Part shown: positions 1 to 5,357 of the stretch, one piece after another | Numbering within the stretch: position 1 is the stretch's first letter | How the letters are laid out: every line of letters begins with the position of its first letter | From: Spirochaetota bacterium | GTDB lineage: Bacteria > Spirochaetota > UBA12135 > COTS27 | DNA: 5,746 nucleotides | Reading direction: 5' to 3' | NCBI GenBank assembly: GCA_030621685.1 | Contig: JAUXHF010000134.1 | Span: 1 to 5,746 of the forward strand | Notes under the pieces: generated by a model | Told to the model about the DNA's origin: nothing | Databases searched by the model: none | The model's input: only the letters and a program-made list of their open reading frames with translations | Made by a program: the position numbers and the translations under genes

Positions 1-37
1 CTAAAAAAATTTTATTCATTTGAATATTTCTCGCTGC

Positions 38-54
38 AAAAGGCCGCTACGGCC
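38..54 (-). terminator. Possible intrinsic terminator of the reverse-strand dehydrogenase gene
   Basis: Read on the reverse strand, the arms GGCCG and CGGCC (50-54 and 42-46) enclose a 3-nt loop. They are followed at once by four T residues (complement of 38-41). A short, very GC-rich stem followed by a T-run is the form of a Rho-independent terminator. It lies about 110 bp past the stop codon and the T-run is short, so the call is tentative. The neighbouring repeat unit at 64-75 could form a similar stem without a T-run. Confidence 0.35.
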
Positions 55-84
55 GCCGCCCAAGCCGCTACGGCCGCCGCCCAA
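43..84. repeat. Perfect 21-bp tandem repeat, two copies, GC-rich
   Basis: Two identical 21-bp units (43-63 and 64-84) lie side by side in otherwise AT-rich intergenic DNA. Each contains the near-palindrome GCCGCTACGGC, so each can fold into a hairpin with a CTA (or TAG) loop. The stretch 59-72 (CCCAAGCCGCTACG) recurs exactly at 2001-2014 inside the dehydrogenase gene. The repeat lies about 80 to 120 bp beyond the 3' end of the reverse-strand gene, where it may help to end transcription. No credible coding sequence spans it. Confidence 0.9.
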
Positions 85-163
85 ATAAGCTCGTAAGCAT
101 GTATAATCTTATTAAGGCCGGGCATGCGTTAAGCAGAATGCCGCTATGCTTTTCTTAGTTTTT

Positions 164-3100
164 TTAAACCAGAACACCTTGTAGCAAAGCCTCTGCCGTA
201 GAAAGAACTTTTGCTTTTCTGCCATGCCACAGCTGCTCACGACAGCTAAACCCCGTAGCCACCATAAGTTCTTGCTCTTGTTCTTGCTCTTGCTCTTTTT
301 TCCGAAGGAGGTCGAAGGCAGGAAACAACCGTAGCTCTGCCATGCCCATAGATGCTCGGTAATGCTCTTTTTCATAACCAAAAGAGCCAGCCATTCCACA
401 ACAACTCGTAGCTAAAACTTTTACCGACTGCTCGCTAATTAACGAGAGCGCTGCTACCGTACTCTCTTTTCTCGTTAAGGTCTTCTGATGACAATGAATA
501 TGTACCAGCACACGCTTCGCATATTTCTTAAATTTATCTCTTGAAATAAAACCATGCCGTAAGCCTAAGGCTATAAATTCCTCTAAGGTAAACACATGCT
601 CGCTTATTTTTTTTGCTTCTGCTTGCAAGGCTCCTCGCAGCAACCCAATTCCCTCATCACGAAAGCCTAAGATGGCAGAAGGCTCTATGCCCACCAATGG
701 CCGCTTTTGCGTTATTACATCTTTTAAGGCCAAAACATTTTTTTCTGAAAGCTTAGCCGCTTGTTTTAAAAAGCCTTTAGAAATAAGGCTGCGAGCGCTA
801 TCTTTAATCGGCGCTATAGAAAATGAAAGACCTAAGTTTGTGAAAAGCTGATAGCAGGCTTTTGCATTTCCTATATCAAAAAAATTAGAAAACTCATCTA
901 TAAAAAGAACAGGCGCTACTGCTCCATGAAGGGGCTTAAAAGAACGAACGCTTTTCTTTGATGCCCCACGGTTTTGCTTTTTCAGCCAAGCATGAAAGGG
1001 AACAGGCGCTACCTTAGGCAGGCTTCTTTCCGGAGCTATGCCTAAGATTTTTTTGATAAGCCCGGCCAAGATACTTTGCAGAGCCAAGCTAAAAAACCCC
1101 GGTAGCTTAGAAAGCGCTTGCGCAAAATTGGGCAAATAAGCAAAAGCAAACTGGCGCAAGCTGGCGCCATTCTTATCGATATAAGCTGCCAAATATTCTA
1201 CCTTCATGCTGGCCATATCCACGCTTGAGGGACACTCACTTTTGCAACCCTTACACGAAACACAGAGATCTAAGGCCGCTAAAATCATGTCAGATCCTTC
1301 GCCTTTCTTTCCCATTTCCTGCATGGCACCAGGCTTTTTCAACATCTCTCGCAGCACATTAGCCCGCGCCCTTGTTGTATGAGCCTCGTCTAACGTAAGC
1401 ATAAAACTAGGACACATAAGCGCCTGCGCCTGCGTCTGCCCCCCACTGCCATGCGAGCGCCGGCATTCTCCCGAGCCATTGCACATCTCTGCCAAACGAA
1501 GCATGCCCTTGTAGGCCGAGAAGTCAAGGTAGGTCTTGGGCTGCTCTAAACTTTCACCCGGCGTATATCGTAGCTGGGTATCTAATGGCGGAACGTCTAT
1601 TATCTTATTGGGATTAAAAATATTATGGACATCGAAAATTTTCTTTACTTCTTTTAGCAGCTCATAAACTTCTTTGCCGTACATAAACTCTATGAAAGAA
1701 CCGCGCAATCGGCCATCGCCATGTTCGCCGCTTAAACTGCCGCCGTATTTTTTCACGAGAGCCGCCGCTTCGCTGGCCACTTTTTTCATAAGACGCACTC
1801 CCCCAGCCTCCTTTAAATTAAGAATAGGCCTAAGATGCAGCTCTCCTGCCCCAGCATGGGCATAGTGTACGCAGGAGAGTCCCAGCAGCGCAAGGCCCTC
1901 GTTTAATTCAGCAATATAGGCCGGCAAGTCCTCTGGAGTCACCGCCGTGTCTTCAATAAGGGCAATAGGCTTACTATCGCCTGGCATATTAGAGAGTATC
2001 CCCAAGCCGCTACGCCTAAGTTCCCAAACCTTGCTAGCTTGCTCGCCAACAAGCACTGGGTAAGCGTAGCCTAAGCCTGCCGATTGGAAATCTTCTATGA
2101 TACGCTCAATTTTGTTTTTAGTTTCTGCTAAGCTCTTGCTTCTTTTTTCTACTATCAAGATAGCCCCGGGATCACCTTCAACAAAACTTCTATTTTCCTT
2201 CTGCAAAATATTAAGTTTCGTACATTCCAAAATATGGCTATCTATTAGCTCCGAAGCGCTGGGGGCATGCTTTAAGGCTAAAATGTTTGCTCGCAAGGCC
2301 TCATCAACGCTTTTAAAATGTGCTGCCACAAGCGCCATAGCTTTTTCAGGCAAGGGCATAAGCCTTAGCTTTGCTTTGCTAATAAAAAAAAGCGTACCCT
2401 CCGAGCCAGCTAGAAGACTGCAAAGGTTGAAAGGACGCCCATCTTTTTTGAAGGGCTGCATCTCTAACAAGGAATCTATAGCGTAGCCATGGTTACGTCT
2501 TTTTATCGATGGCGCAGGGAAGTTTTCTTCTATACTTCTCTGATGCTTCTTGTTTCCCAGTAGCTGGTGCAGCTTAGCATAAATTTTATGTTCTAACGTT
2601 GCCCCTGCTTTTTTTCCAAGCCGAACCTTTGCCGCATATTCAAAAGGGCTTTGCTCAGCGAAAGTAACTTTAGAGCCATCGCTAAGAAAGCCTTCTAAGG
2701 CAAGAACATGTTCCCTTGTGCTTCCATAGATCAGTGAATTAGCGCCACAAGAATTATTGCCAATCATGCCAGCAATGCATGCCCGGCTAGCCGTGGCCGT
2801 CTCGGGTGCAAAAAAAACGCCTTCATCGGCAAGCAGCCTATTCAAATCATTTCTGATAATCCCCGGCTCTGCCCATGCAAAAGCCTCCTCTTTAGAAAAC
2901 TCTAACAGCTTGTTTTGGTAACAGCTAAAGTCAATTACCACTCCCGCGCCTACCACCTGCCCCGCTAGCGAAGTACCAGCGCCCCGAGGGATGAGACCAA
3001 ACTTCTCTTCAAAGGCCAGTTTCACCAGTTTTTGCAAAGACGCTTCGCTCTTCAGCTTTACCACGGCCATCGGCATTTCCTTATAGATGGAGGCATCGGT

Positions 3101-3202
3101 GGCATAACATGTGCGCATCAGCTTGCTATCATAGATCTCCTCGCCATGAATATGGCGAAGTTTCTTCATGCATGCAGCCCTCTTCTTATCGTTCATCTTC
3201 AA
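164..3202 (-). CDS. FAD-linked oxidase / Fe-S oxidoreductase fusion (D-lactate/glycolate/D-2-hydroxyacid dehydrogenase type)
   Basis: This 1012-residue flavoprotein is expected to oxidise a D-2-hydroxyacid (lactate, glycolate or 2-hydroxyglutarate) and pass electrons through Fe-S centres to a membrane acceptor. The FAD-binding domain (about 30-280) contains PRGAGTSLAGQ at 72-82 and GNNSCGANS from 148. The oxidase C-terminal domain (about 285-535) has the metal-binding HYAHAGAGELHLRP region (His446/449/456), SGEHGDG at 491-497 and an FNPNKI ending. Ferredoxin-type cysteines follow: Cys574, Cys580 and Cys597-Pro, then C-x2-C-x2-C-x3-CP at 647-658. A CCG-type domain holds EPSAILGFRDE (840-850), HIHCHQK (901-907) and SCCGMAGSFGYE (933-944). 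The equivalent of the first CCG motif reads DSARSLISKG. The length is normal for this fused family, and the substrate cannot be read from sequence. The TTG start at 3202 is chosen because GAGG lies 8 nt upstream; an ATG two codons in (3196) would lie 14 nt away. There is no signal peptide or RR motif. Two low-complexity inserts (EQ-repeat at about 970-978; GQTQAQA at about 588-594) are unusual. Confidence 0.93.
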   Translation of the reverse strand: MKMNDKKRAACMKKLRHIHGEEIYDSKLMRTCYATDASIYKEMPMAVVKLKSEASLQKLVKLAFEEKFGLIPRGAGTSLAGQVVGAGVVIDFSCYQNKLLEFSKEEAFAWAEPGIIRNDLNRLLADEGVFFAPETATASRACIAGMIGNNSCGANSLIYGSTREHVLALEGFLSDGSKVTFAEQSPFEYAAKVRLGKKAGATLEHKIYAKLHQLLGNKKHQRSIEENFPAPSIKRRNHGYAIDSLLEMQPFKKDGRPFNLCSLLAGSEGTLFFISKAKLRLMPLPEKAMALVAAHFKSVDEALRANILALKHAPSASELIDSHILECTKLNILQKENRSFVEGDPGAILIVEKRSKSLAETKNKIERIIEDFQSAGLGYAYPVLVGEQASKVWELRRSGLGILSNMPGDSKPIALIEDTAVTPEDLPAYIAELNEGLALLGLSCVHYAHAGAGELHLRPILNLKEAGGVRLMKKVASEAAALVKKYGGSLSGEHGDGRLRGSFIEFMYGKEVYELLKEVKKIFDVHNIFNPNKIIDVPPLDTQLRYTPGESLEQPKTYLDFSAYKGMLRLAEMCNGSGECRRSHGSGGQTQAQALMCPSFMLTLDEAHTTRARANVLREMLKKPGAMQEMGKKGEGSDMILAALDLCVSCKGCKSECPSSVDMASMKVEYLAAYIDKNGASLRQFAFAYLPNFAQALSKLPGFFSLALQSILAGLIKKILGIAPERSLPKVAPVPFHAWLKKQNRGASKKSVRSFKPLHGAVAPVLFIDEFSNFFDIGNAKACYQLFTNLGLSFSIAPIKDSARSLISKGFLKQAAKLSEKNVLALKDVITQKRPLVGIEPSAILGFRDEGIGLLRGALQAEAKKISEHVFTLEEFIALGLRHGFISRDKFKKYAKRVLVHIHCHQKTLTRKESTVAALSLISEQSVKVLATSCCGMAGSFGYEKEHYRASMGMAELRLFPAFDLLRKKEQEQEQEQELMVATGFSCREQLWHGRKAKVLSTAEALLQGVLV
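269..298. repeat. Hexanucleotide repeat encoding an EQ-repeat
   Basis: About four to five tandem copies of the 6-bp unit YTCTTG lie near the 3' end of the dehydrogenase gene. On the coding strand they give alternating Glu-Gln (EQEQEQEQE, about residues 970-978). The run sits in a linker between the CCG domain and the conserved ATGFSCREQ segment. Changes in copy number would stay in frame. Confidence 0.85.
1421..1438. repeat. Short hexanucleotide repeat within the Fe-S region
   Basis: Three tandem 6-bp units (CGCCTG, CGCCTG, CGTCTG) encode the TQAQA stretch between Cys580 and Cys597 of the dehydrogenase. The spacing between these cysteines looks longer than I would expect for the family, in keeping with a local repeat expansion. 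Confidence 0.7.
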
Positions 3203-3210
3203 AAAAAGTA

Positions 3211-3214
3211 CCTC
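3211..3214 (-). promoter_or_regulatory. Ribosome binding site of the dehydrogenase gene (decides TTG start)
   Basis: On the reverse strand, GAAGAGG ends 8 nt before the TTG at 3202, which is ideal spacing. The first ATG, at 3196, would be 14 nt away. This favours initiation at TTG. Confidence 0.5.
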
Positions 3215-3224
3215 TTCTATCTCT

Positions 3225-3243
3225 AACAGATTTTTAATCTGTT
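3225..3243. promoter_or_regulatory. Perfect 8-bp inverted repeat in the dehydrogenase leader
   Basis: The arms AACAGATT (3225-3232) and AATCTGTT (3236-3243) pair perfectly around a 3-nt spacer. The element sits about 10 nt upstream of the ribosome binding site of the reverse-strand dehydrogenase gene, so it could be an operator or an mRNA hairpin that affects translation. On the forward strand a short T-run follows, but no forward gene ends here. The function is unknown. Confidence 0.5.
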
Positions 3244-3393
3244 TTTGATTACAATGCTTTTATCTCCAGCCATGCTTCTATCATACTATAGTGTAGCTAC
3301 CCTAGGCTGAGTTATCAGTTATATTTCTCGTCTTCCTTCGTTTCTTAGCAGAAAAAATTATCGATACAATTTCCATCTCGCAAAGCAATTTAC

Positions 3394-3422
3394 TTCATTC
3401 CTCTTCGTTTTATGTTTATACT
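3394..3422 (+). promoter_or_regulatory. Putative sigma70-like promoter for tatC-tatB
   Basis: TATACT at 3417-3422 matches the -10 consensus at five of six positions. With a 17-nt spacer the -35 would be TTCATT (3394-3399), only a three-of-six match. The box lies about 50 nt upstream of the tatC start, a reasonable distance. Confidence is low because the surrounding DNA is very AT-rich. Confidence 0.3.
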
Positions 3423-3473
3423 ATACATTCTTGAATATACATTTTTATTGAACCAACACACATACAAGGCAAG

Positions 3474-4253
3474 ATGCTAAGAAAAATTTTCCAAACGAAG
3501 AAAGCCTCCATGAACGGCAAGGCCTTTGAAAAAGAGATGAGTTTCTTAGAGCATATATCAGAATTACGTCTTTACATAATTATCTCTTGCGCGGCCTTAG
3601 CCATAGGCTTCATATTGGCCTTATTCCTTTATGAGCCAGCCGTAGATTTTCTTTCCAAGCCTTTTCTTAGTCTTCAATCCTCGCAATCTAAAGATATCCT
3701 GTATATCACGGGAATTCTAGAAGGCTTCTTTGTAAAGATGAAAATATCTTTCTTGCTTTCCCTTATTTTAACCTTTCCCTTGCATCTTTTTTTAGTGCTA
3801 AAATTCCTCTTTCCTGCCCTTACCTATAAAGAAAAAAGTTTCATGAGCTATATATTAATAGCTAGTTTTTTCTTGGTGATAGTAAGCCTGTATTACAGCT
3901 ATGGCAAAATTTTGCCGCTAAGCATAAGCTTCCTTACCAGCGCAGGGTTTCTCCCAGAGAACATTGGCGTGCTTTTGAATTTTGAGAAGAACATCTTCTT
4001 TATTTTCCAGTTTATTTTCGTAGCCCTGATAATGTTCCAAGTGCCGTTGGTACTCTTCGTGCTTATGATGCTGGGCATCATAAAACGCAAACGGCTTTGG
4101 CAATCCTCGCGTTTTGTGCTGGTGGGAATAGTGGTCGTTTCGGCGCTTCTCACGCCGCCAGATCCGCTATCGCTTATTAGCATCGCCCTGCCTTTAGCTC
4201 TGTTATATTTTCTCATGCTTTTTTTAGCAAAAATTTTTCGTTTTGGTGAATAG
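3474..4253 (+). CDS. tatC: Sec-independent protein translocase subunit TatC
   Basis: TatC is the multispanning inner-membrane core that, with TatB, recognises twin-arginine signal peptides and organises TatA for export of folded proteins. The 259-residue product has the expected six hydrophobic segments. Recognisable motifs are FLEHISELR (24-32; Glu30 and Arg32 correspond to E. coli Glu15 and Arg17), EGFFVKMKISFLLSLILTFP (83-102), FLFPALTYKE (111-120; Glu120 corresponds to Glu103), VLVG (216-219) and LLTPPD (225-230). The intramembrane Glu170 of E. coli is Gln189 here (MFQVP), and the Met205/Gln215 positions of the polar cluster are Ala224/Leu234; these equivalences come from alignment by eye with remembered E. 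coli TatC. The ATG at 3474 follows AAGG only 4 nt away. ATGs at 3510 (residue 13) and 3537 (residue 22) are possible starts, and the family usually begins just before FLEH. tatB follows 88 nt downstream and is probably co-transcribed. Confidence 0.95.
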   Translation: MLRKIFQTKKASMNGKAFEKEMSFLEHISELRLYIIISCAALAIGFILALFLYEPAVDFLSKPFLSLQSSQSKDILYITGILEGFFVKMKISFLLSLILTFPLHLFLVLKFLFPALTYKEKSFMSYILIASFFLVIVSLYYSYGKILPLSISFLTSAGFLPENIGVLLNFEKNIFFIFQFIFVALIMFQVPLVLFVLMMLGIIKRKRLWQSSRFVLVGIVVVSALLTPPDPLSLISIALPLALLYFLMLFLAKIFRFGE

Positions 4254-4286
4254 TTTTCAATATTCACTTATTCTTATGAAGAACAC

Positions 4287-4296
4287 CTAACGTTAG
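4287..4296. repeat. Perfect 10-bp palindrome between tatC and tatB
   Basis: CTAACGTTAG is a perfect 10-bp palindrome about 35 nt after the tatC stop and 45 nt before tatB. It could be a protein-binding site but has no T-run or spacer that would make it a terminator. One such palindrome is not far from chance expectation in a window this size. Confidence 0.4.
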
Positions 4297-4341
4297 CCCT
4301 GCCGGCTTTCTTTCTAAAAATACTTTATTTGGTCTTTCAAC

Positions 4342-4863
4342 ATGTTTGGCATAGGACTCTTCGAATTTCTGCTTATTGCTTTAGCCGTACTGCTCTTCAT
4401 AAAACCAAAAGATCTCCCATCTTTTTTCCGCCGTGCCGGTAAAGTCTATCGGGAAATGCGAGACATGTATTTGAAGGCCATGAACTACTTAGACCACATC
4501 TCTCGTGAAGTAGAAAATTTCAACTTAAAAAAACCGCCCTCGAATACAAGGAAATTCATAGCTAAAACAACAACAAAAAAATCCCTTGCCAGCGCAAGCA
4601 GCAAAAAAAAACCAAAGAGAGTAAAAAAGAAGCTGGCTAGCCCTACTCCTTCCCTGCCTCGCTTAAAAAGTCGCTTACAAAAAAATAGCTCAACAAAAAT
4701 ACCGGCAAAAATACCGGCAAAATTTCCTACTAAAAATAATAAAAATAAAAAAAGTAGCCTTAGTGGTCCCAGCAAGGTTTCTACAGGGAAAAAGGCTAGC
4801 AAATCACAGAAAGCCCGCTCCAAAGCCCTTTCTAAAGCTCCCCCTAAAGCCAAGAAAATATGA
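4342..4863 (+). CDS. tatB: TatB-like twin-arginine translocase subunit with a lysine-rich tail
   Basis: The 173-residue product begins MFGIGLFEFLLI, with one N-terminal membrane helix (about 4-20) and Glu8 as in TatB. A hinge (IKPKDLP, 20-26) and an amphipathic helix (FFRRAGKVYREMRDMYLKAMNYL, about 28-50) follow; this is the TatA/TatB fold. TatB binds TatC and forms the signal-peptide receptor site. The first residues (MFxIG) and the longer amphipathic region favour TatB over TatA, and a separate canonical TatA lies downstream. The hinge has Lys-Pro where Gly-Pro is usual. Residues 59-173 contain no Asp or Glu and about 37 Lys/Arg, giving a low-complexity, histone H1-like tail with a KIPA-KIPA-KFPT repeat (119-130). 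There is no clear ribosome binding site upstream, so translation may depend on the AT-rich leader or on coupling from tatC. Confidence 0.85.
   Translation: MFGIGLFEFLLIALAVLLFIKPKDLPSFFRRAGKVYREMRDMYLKAMNYLDHISREVENFNLKKPPSNTRKFIAKTTTKKSLASASSKKKPKRVKKKLASPTPSLPRLKSRLQKNSSTKIPAKIPAKFPTKNNKNKKSSLSGPSKVSTGKKASKSQKARSKALSKAPPKAKKI
4603..4611 (+). repeat. A9 homopolymer inside tatB, possible slippage site
   Basis: Nine consecutive A residues encode Lys88-Lys90 in the tail of TatB. An mRNA with one extra A would end at a TAG after 99 residues, and one with one fewer A at a TAA after 93 residues. Either form would keep the membrane and amphipathic helices but lose most of the basic tail. Confidence 0.6.
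4695..4723 (+). repeat. 12-bp tandem repeat in tatB
   Basis: Two exact copies of AAAAATACCGGC (4695-4706, 4707-4718) and a decayed third encode K-I-P-A, K-I-P-A, K-F-P-T in the basic tail. This suggests that the tail grew in part by repeat expansion. Confidence 0.8.
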
Positions 4864-4933
4864 AATAGGCTTTTAAACAAGCAGGCACGGTTTTTCTAAG
4901 CAGTGAATTTAATCCAAAGAATAATTTAATATA

Positions 4934-4942
4934 TGCTATAAT
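4934..4942 (+). promoter_or_regulatory. Extended -10 promoter for tatA
   Basis: TGCTATAAT combines a perfect TATAAT hexamer (4937-4942) with the TGn extended -10 motif. No good -35 is visible at 16-18 nt upstream, which extended -10 promoters can do without. Transcription would start near 4949, giving a leader of about 155 nt before tatA. Confidence 0.5.
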
Positions 4943-5006
4943 CAAAATGAGTTGTCAATCTAGCTGTTACGATTAACTTATATGAAGATACTTTGTGAAG
5001 ACCTTC

Positions 5007-5027
5007 ATACTTAATACTTAATACCTA
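5007..5027 (+). repeat. Three tandem 7-bp units in the tatA leader
   Basis: ATACTTA, ATACTTA and ATACCTA run in series directly after an inverted-repeat arm. They lie between the predicted promoter and the tatA ribosome binding site. No function is known. Confidence 0.8.
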
Positions 5028-5092
5028 GCCATGACTTCCATTGTATAAAAATTTCTTAGAAACAAAAAATTACGCAAACTGCCAAACTGCAT

Positions 5093-5098
5093 AAGGAG
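5093..5098 (+). promoter_or_regulatory. Strong ribosome binding site of tatA
   Basis: AAGGAG lies 7 nt before the ATG at 5106. It is the best Shine-Dalgarno sequence in the window, in contrast to tatB and trxB, which have none. This fits the need for TatA in large excess over TatB and TatC. Confidence 0.8.
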
Positions 5099-5105
5099 CA
5101 AAGCC

Positions 5106-5318
5106 ATGGGAGCCATAGGTGGAACAGAATTAATAATTATCTTAGCCATAGTCGTGTTGTTATTTGGAGCTACAGCTATTCCGAAAATAGCCCGCTCATT
5201 CGGACAAGCAAAACGTGAATTCGAGAAGGGTATTGATACCAATCAAAGCTCTACCAAAGAAATCAGCAAAGATAAAGAAACAAAGCTAAAAGAAGATCCC
5301 CCCAGCAAGAAAAGCTAG
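5106..5318 (+). CDS. tatA: Sec-independent protein translocase subunit TatA
   Basis: TatA is the small subunit that oligomerises at TatBC to make the passage for folded substrates. The 70-residue product has the full pattern: a short N-terminus (MGAIGGTE), one membrane helix (about 8-20, ELIIILAIVVLLF), the FG hinge (20-21), IPKIARSFGQAKREFEKGI as the amphipathic helix (about 25-43) and a charged, flexible tail ending PPSKKS. Glu8 fills the polar position near the N-terminus. The length is typical. The ATG at 5106 is well supported by AAGGAG 7 nt upstream, and a likely promoter lies at 4934-4942. The last 15 codons are repeated at 5565-5612, downstream of a broken trxB copy, as part of a 294-bp tandem duplication; this gene itself appears intact. 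Confidence 0.93.
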   Translation: MGAIGGTELIIILAIVVLLFGATAIPKIARSFGQAKREFEKGIDTNQSSTKEISKDKETKLKEDPPSKKS

Positions 5319-5331
5319 AGCTTCTCTTTTT
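5307..5331 (+). terminator. Weak terminator-like hairpin at the end of tatA
   Basis: The arms AAGAAAAGC (5307-5315) and GCTTCTCTT (5320-5328) pair with one A-C mismatch around TAGA and are followed by T residues to 5331. The stem is AU-rich and overlaps the tatA stop codon, so it may only attenuate transcription. The same structure recurs at 5601-5625 in the duplicated copy. Confidence 0.35.
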
Positions 5332-5357
5332 AAGCCCTCATAATACATACGCTTCTC

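Larger units (their letters stand above)
3203..3473. other. Divergent intergenic region between the dehydrogenase and tatC
   Basis: This 271-bp AT-rich spacer must hold promoters for both directions. Visible elements are the inverted repeat at 3225-3243, a run of abutting palindromes (ACTATAGT 3285-3292, GTAGCTAC 3293-3300, CCTAGG 3301-3306), and a TATACT box at 3417-3422 facing tatC. On the reverse strand, TATAGT (3290-3285) or TATGAT (3285-3280) could act as a -10, but neither has a convincing -35. I see no small gene or RNA gene here. Confidence 0.6.
4864..5105 (+). other. tatB-tatA intergenic region with a long structured leader
   Basis: This 242-bp non-coding gap separates tatA from tatB. 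After tatB there is no convincing terminator. An extended -10 promoter lies at 4934-4942. The leader then carries TATGAAG (4981-4987) and TGAAG (4996-5000), both able to pair with the same CTTCATA arm (5003-5009), followed by three tandem 7-bp units (5007-5027) and the tatA ribosome binding site. Tiny ORFs in it (for example 9 codons from 4947, 10 codons from 4982) lack ribosome binding sites. Confidence 0.6.

Noticed and set aside
5..88. A forward frame through the 21-bp repeat reads KRPLRPPPKPLRPPPK before a stop.
   Set aside because: It has no start codon with a ribosome binding site and is only as long as the repeat; nothing else supports coding.
557..2080. CCTAAG/CTTAGG appears many times in the dehydrogenase gene (near 564, 665, 833, 1039, 1828, 2015, 2070), like a DNA uptake sequence.
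   Set aside because: Most occurrences are the codon pair TTA-GGC/GGT for Leu-Gly in ILGF, ILGI, GLGY and similar segments. The flanks are not conserved, so codon preference explains them.
2097..2486. A 129-codon forward ORF inside the dehydrogenase gene.
   Set aside because: It lies antisense to well-conserved FAD-oxidase sequence, has no ribosome binding site and matches no family I know.
164..3202. The dehydrogenase as a Tat substrate, given the neighbouring tat genes.
   Set aside because: The N-terminus has no twin-arginine motif, hydrophobic stretch or cleavage site; the family is normally cytoplasmic or bound at the inner face of the membrane.
4485..4880. A 131-codon reverse ORF antisense to tatB, rich in Leu and Phe.
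   Set aside because: It is the complement of the lysine-rich tail (AAA/AAG read as TTT/CTT), which makes an apparent membrane protein by composition alone.
4952..4980. TTGTCA followed 17 nt later by AACTTA as a second tatA promoter.
   Set aside because: The -10 match is poor, while a perfect TATAAT with TGn lies just upstream.
4947..5014. Tiny ORFs in the tatA leader (MSCQSSCYD; MKILCEDLHT) as possible leader peptides.
   Set aside because: No ribosome binding sites, and the first would start almost at the predicted transcription start. No amino-acid run suggests attenuation.
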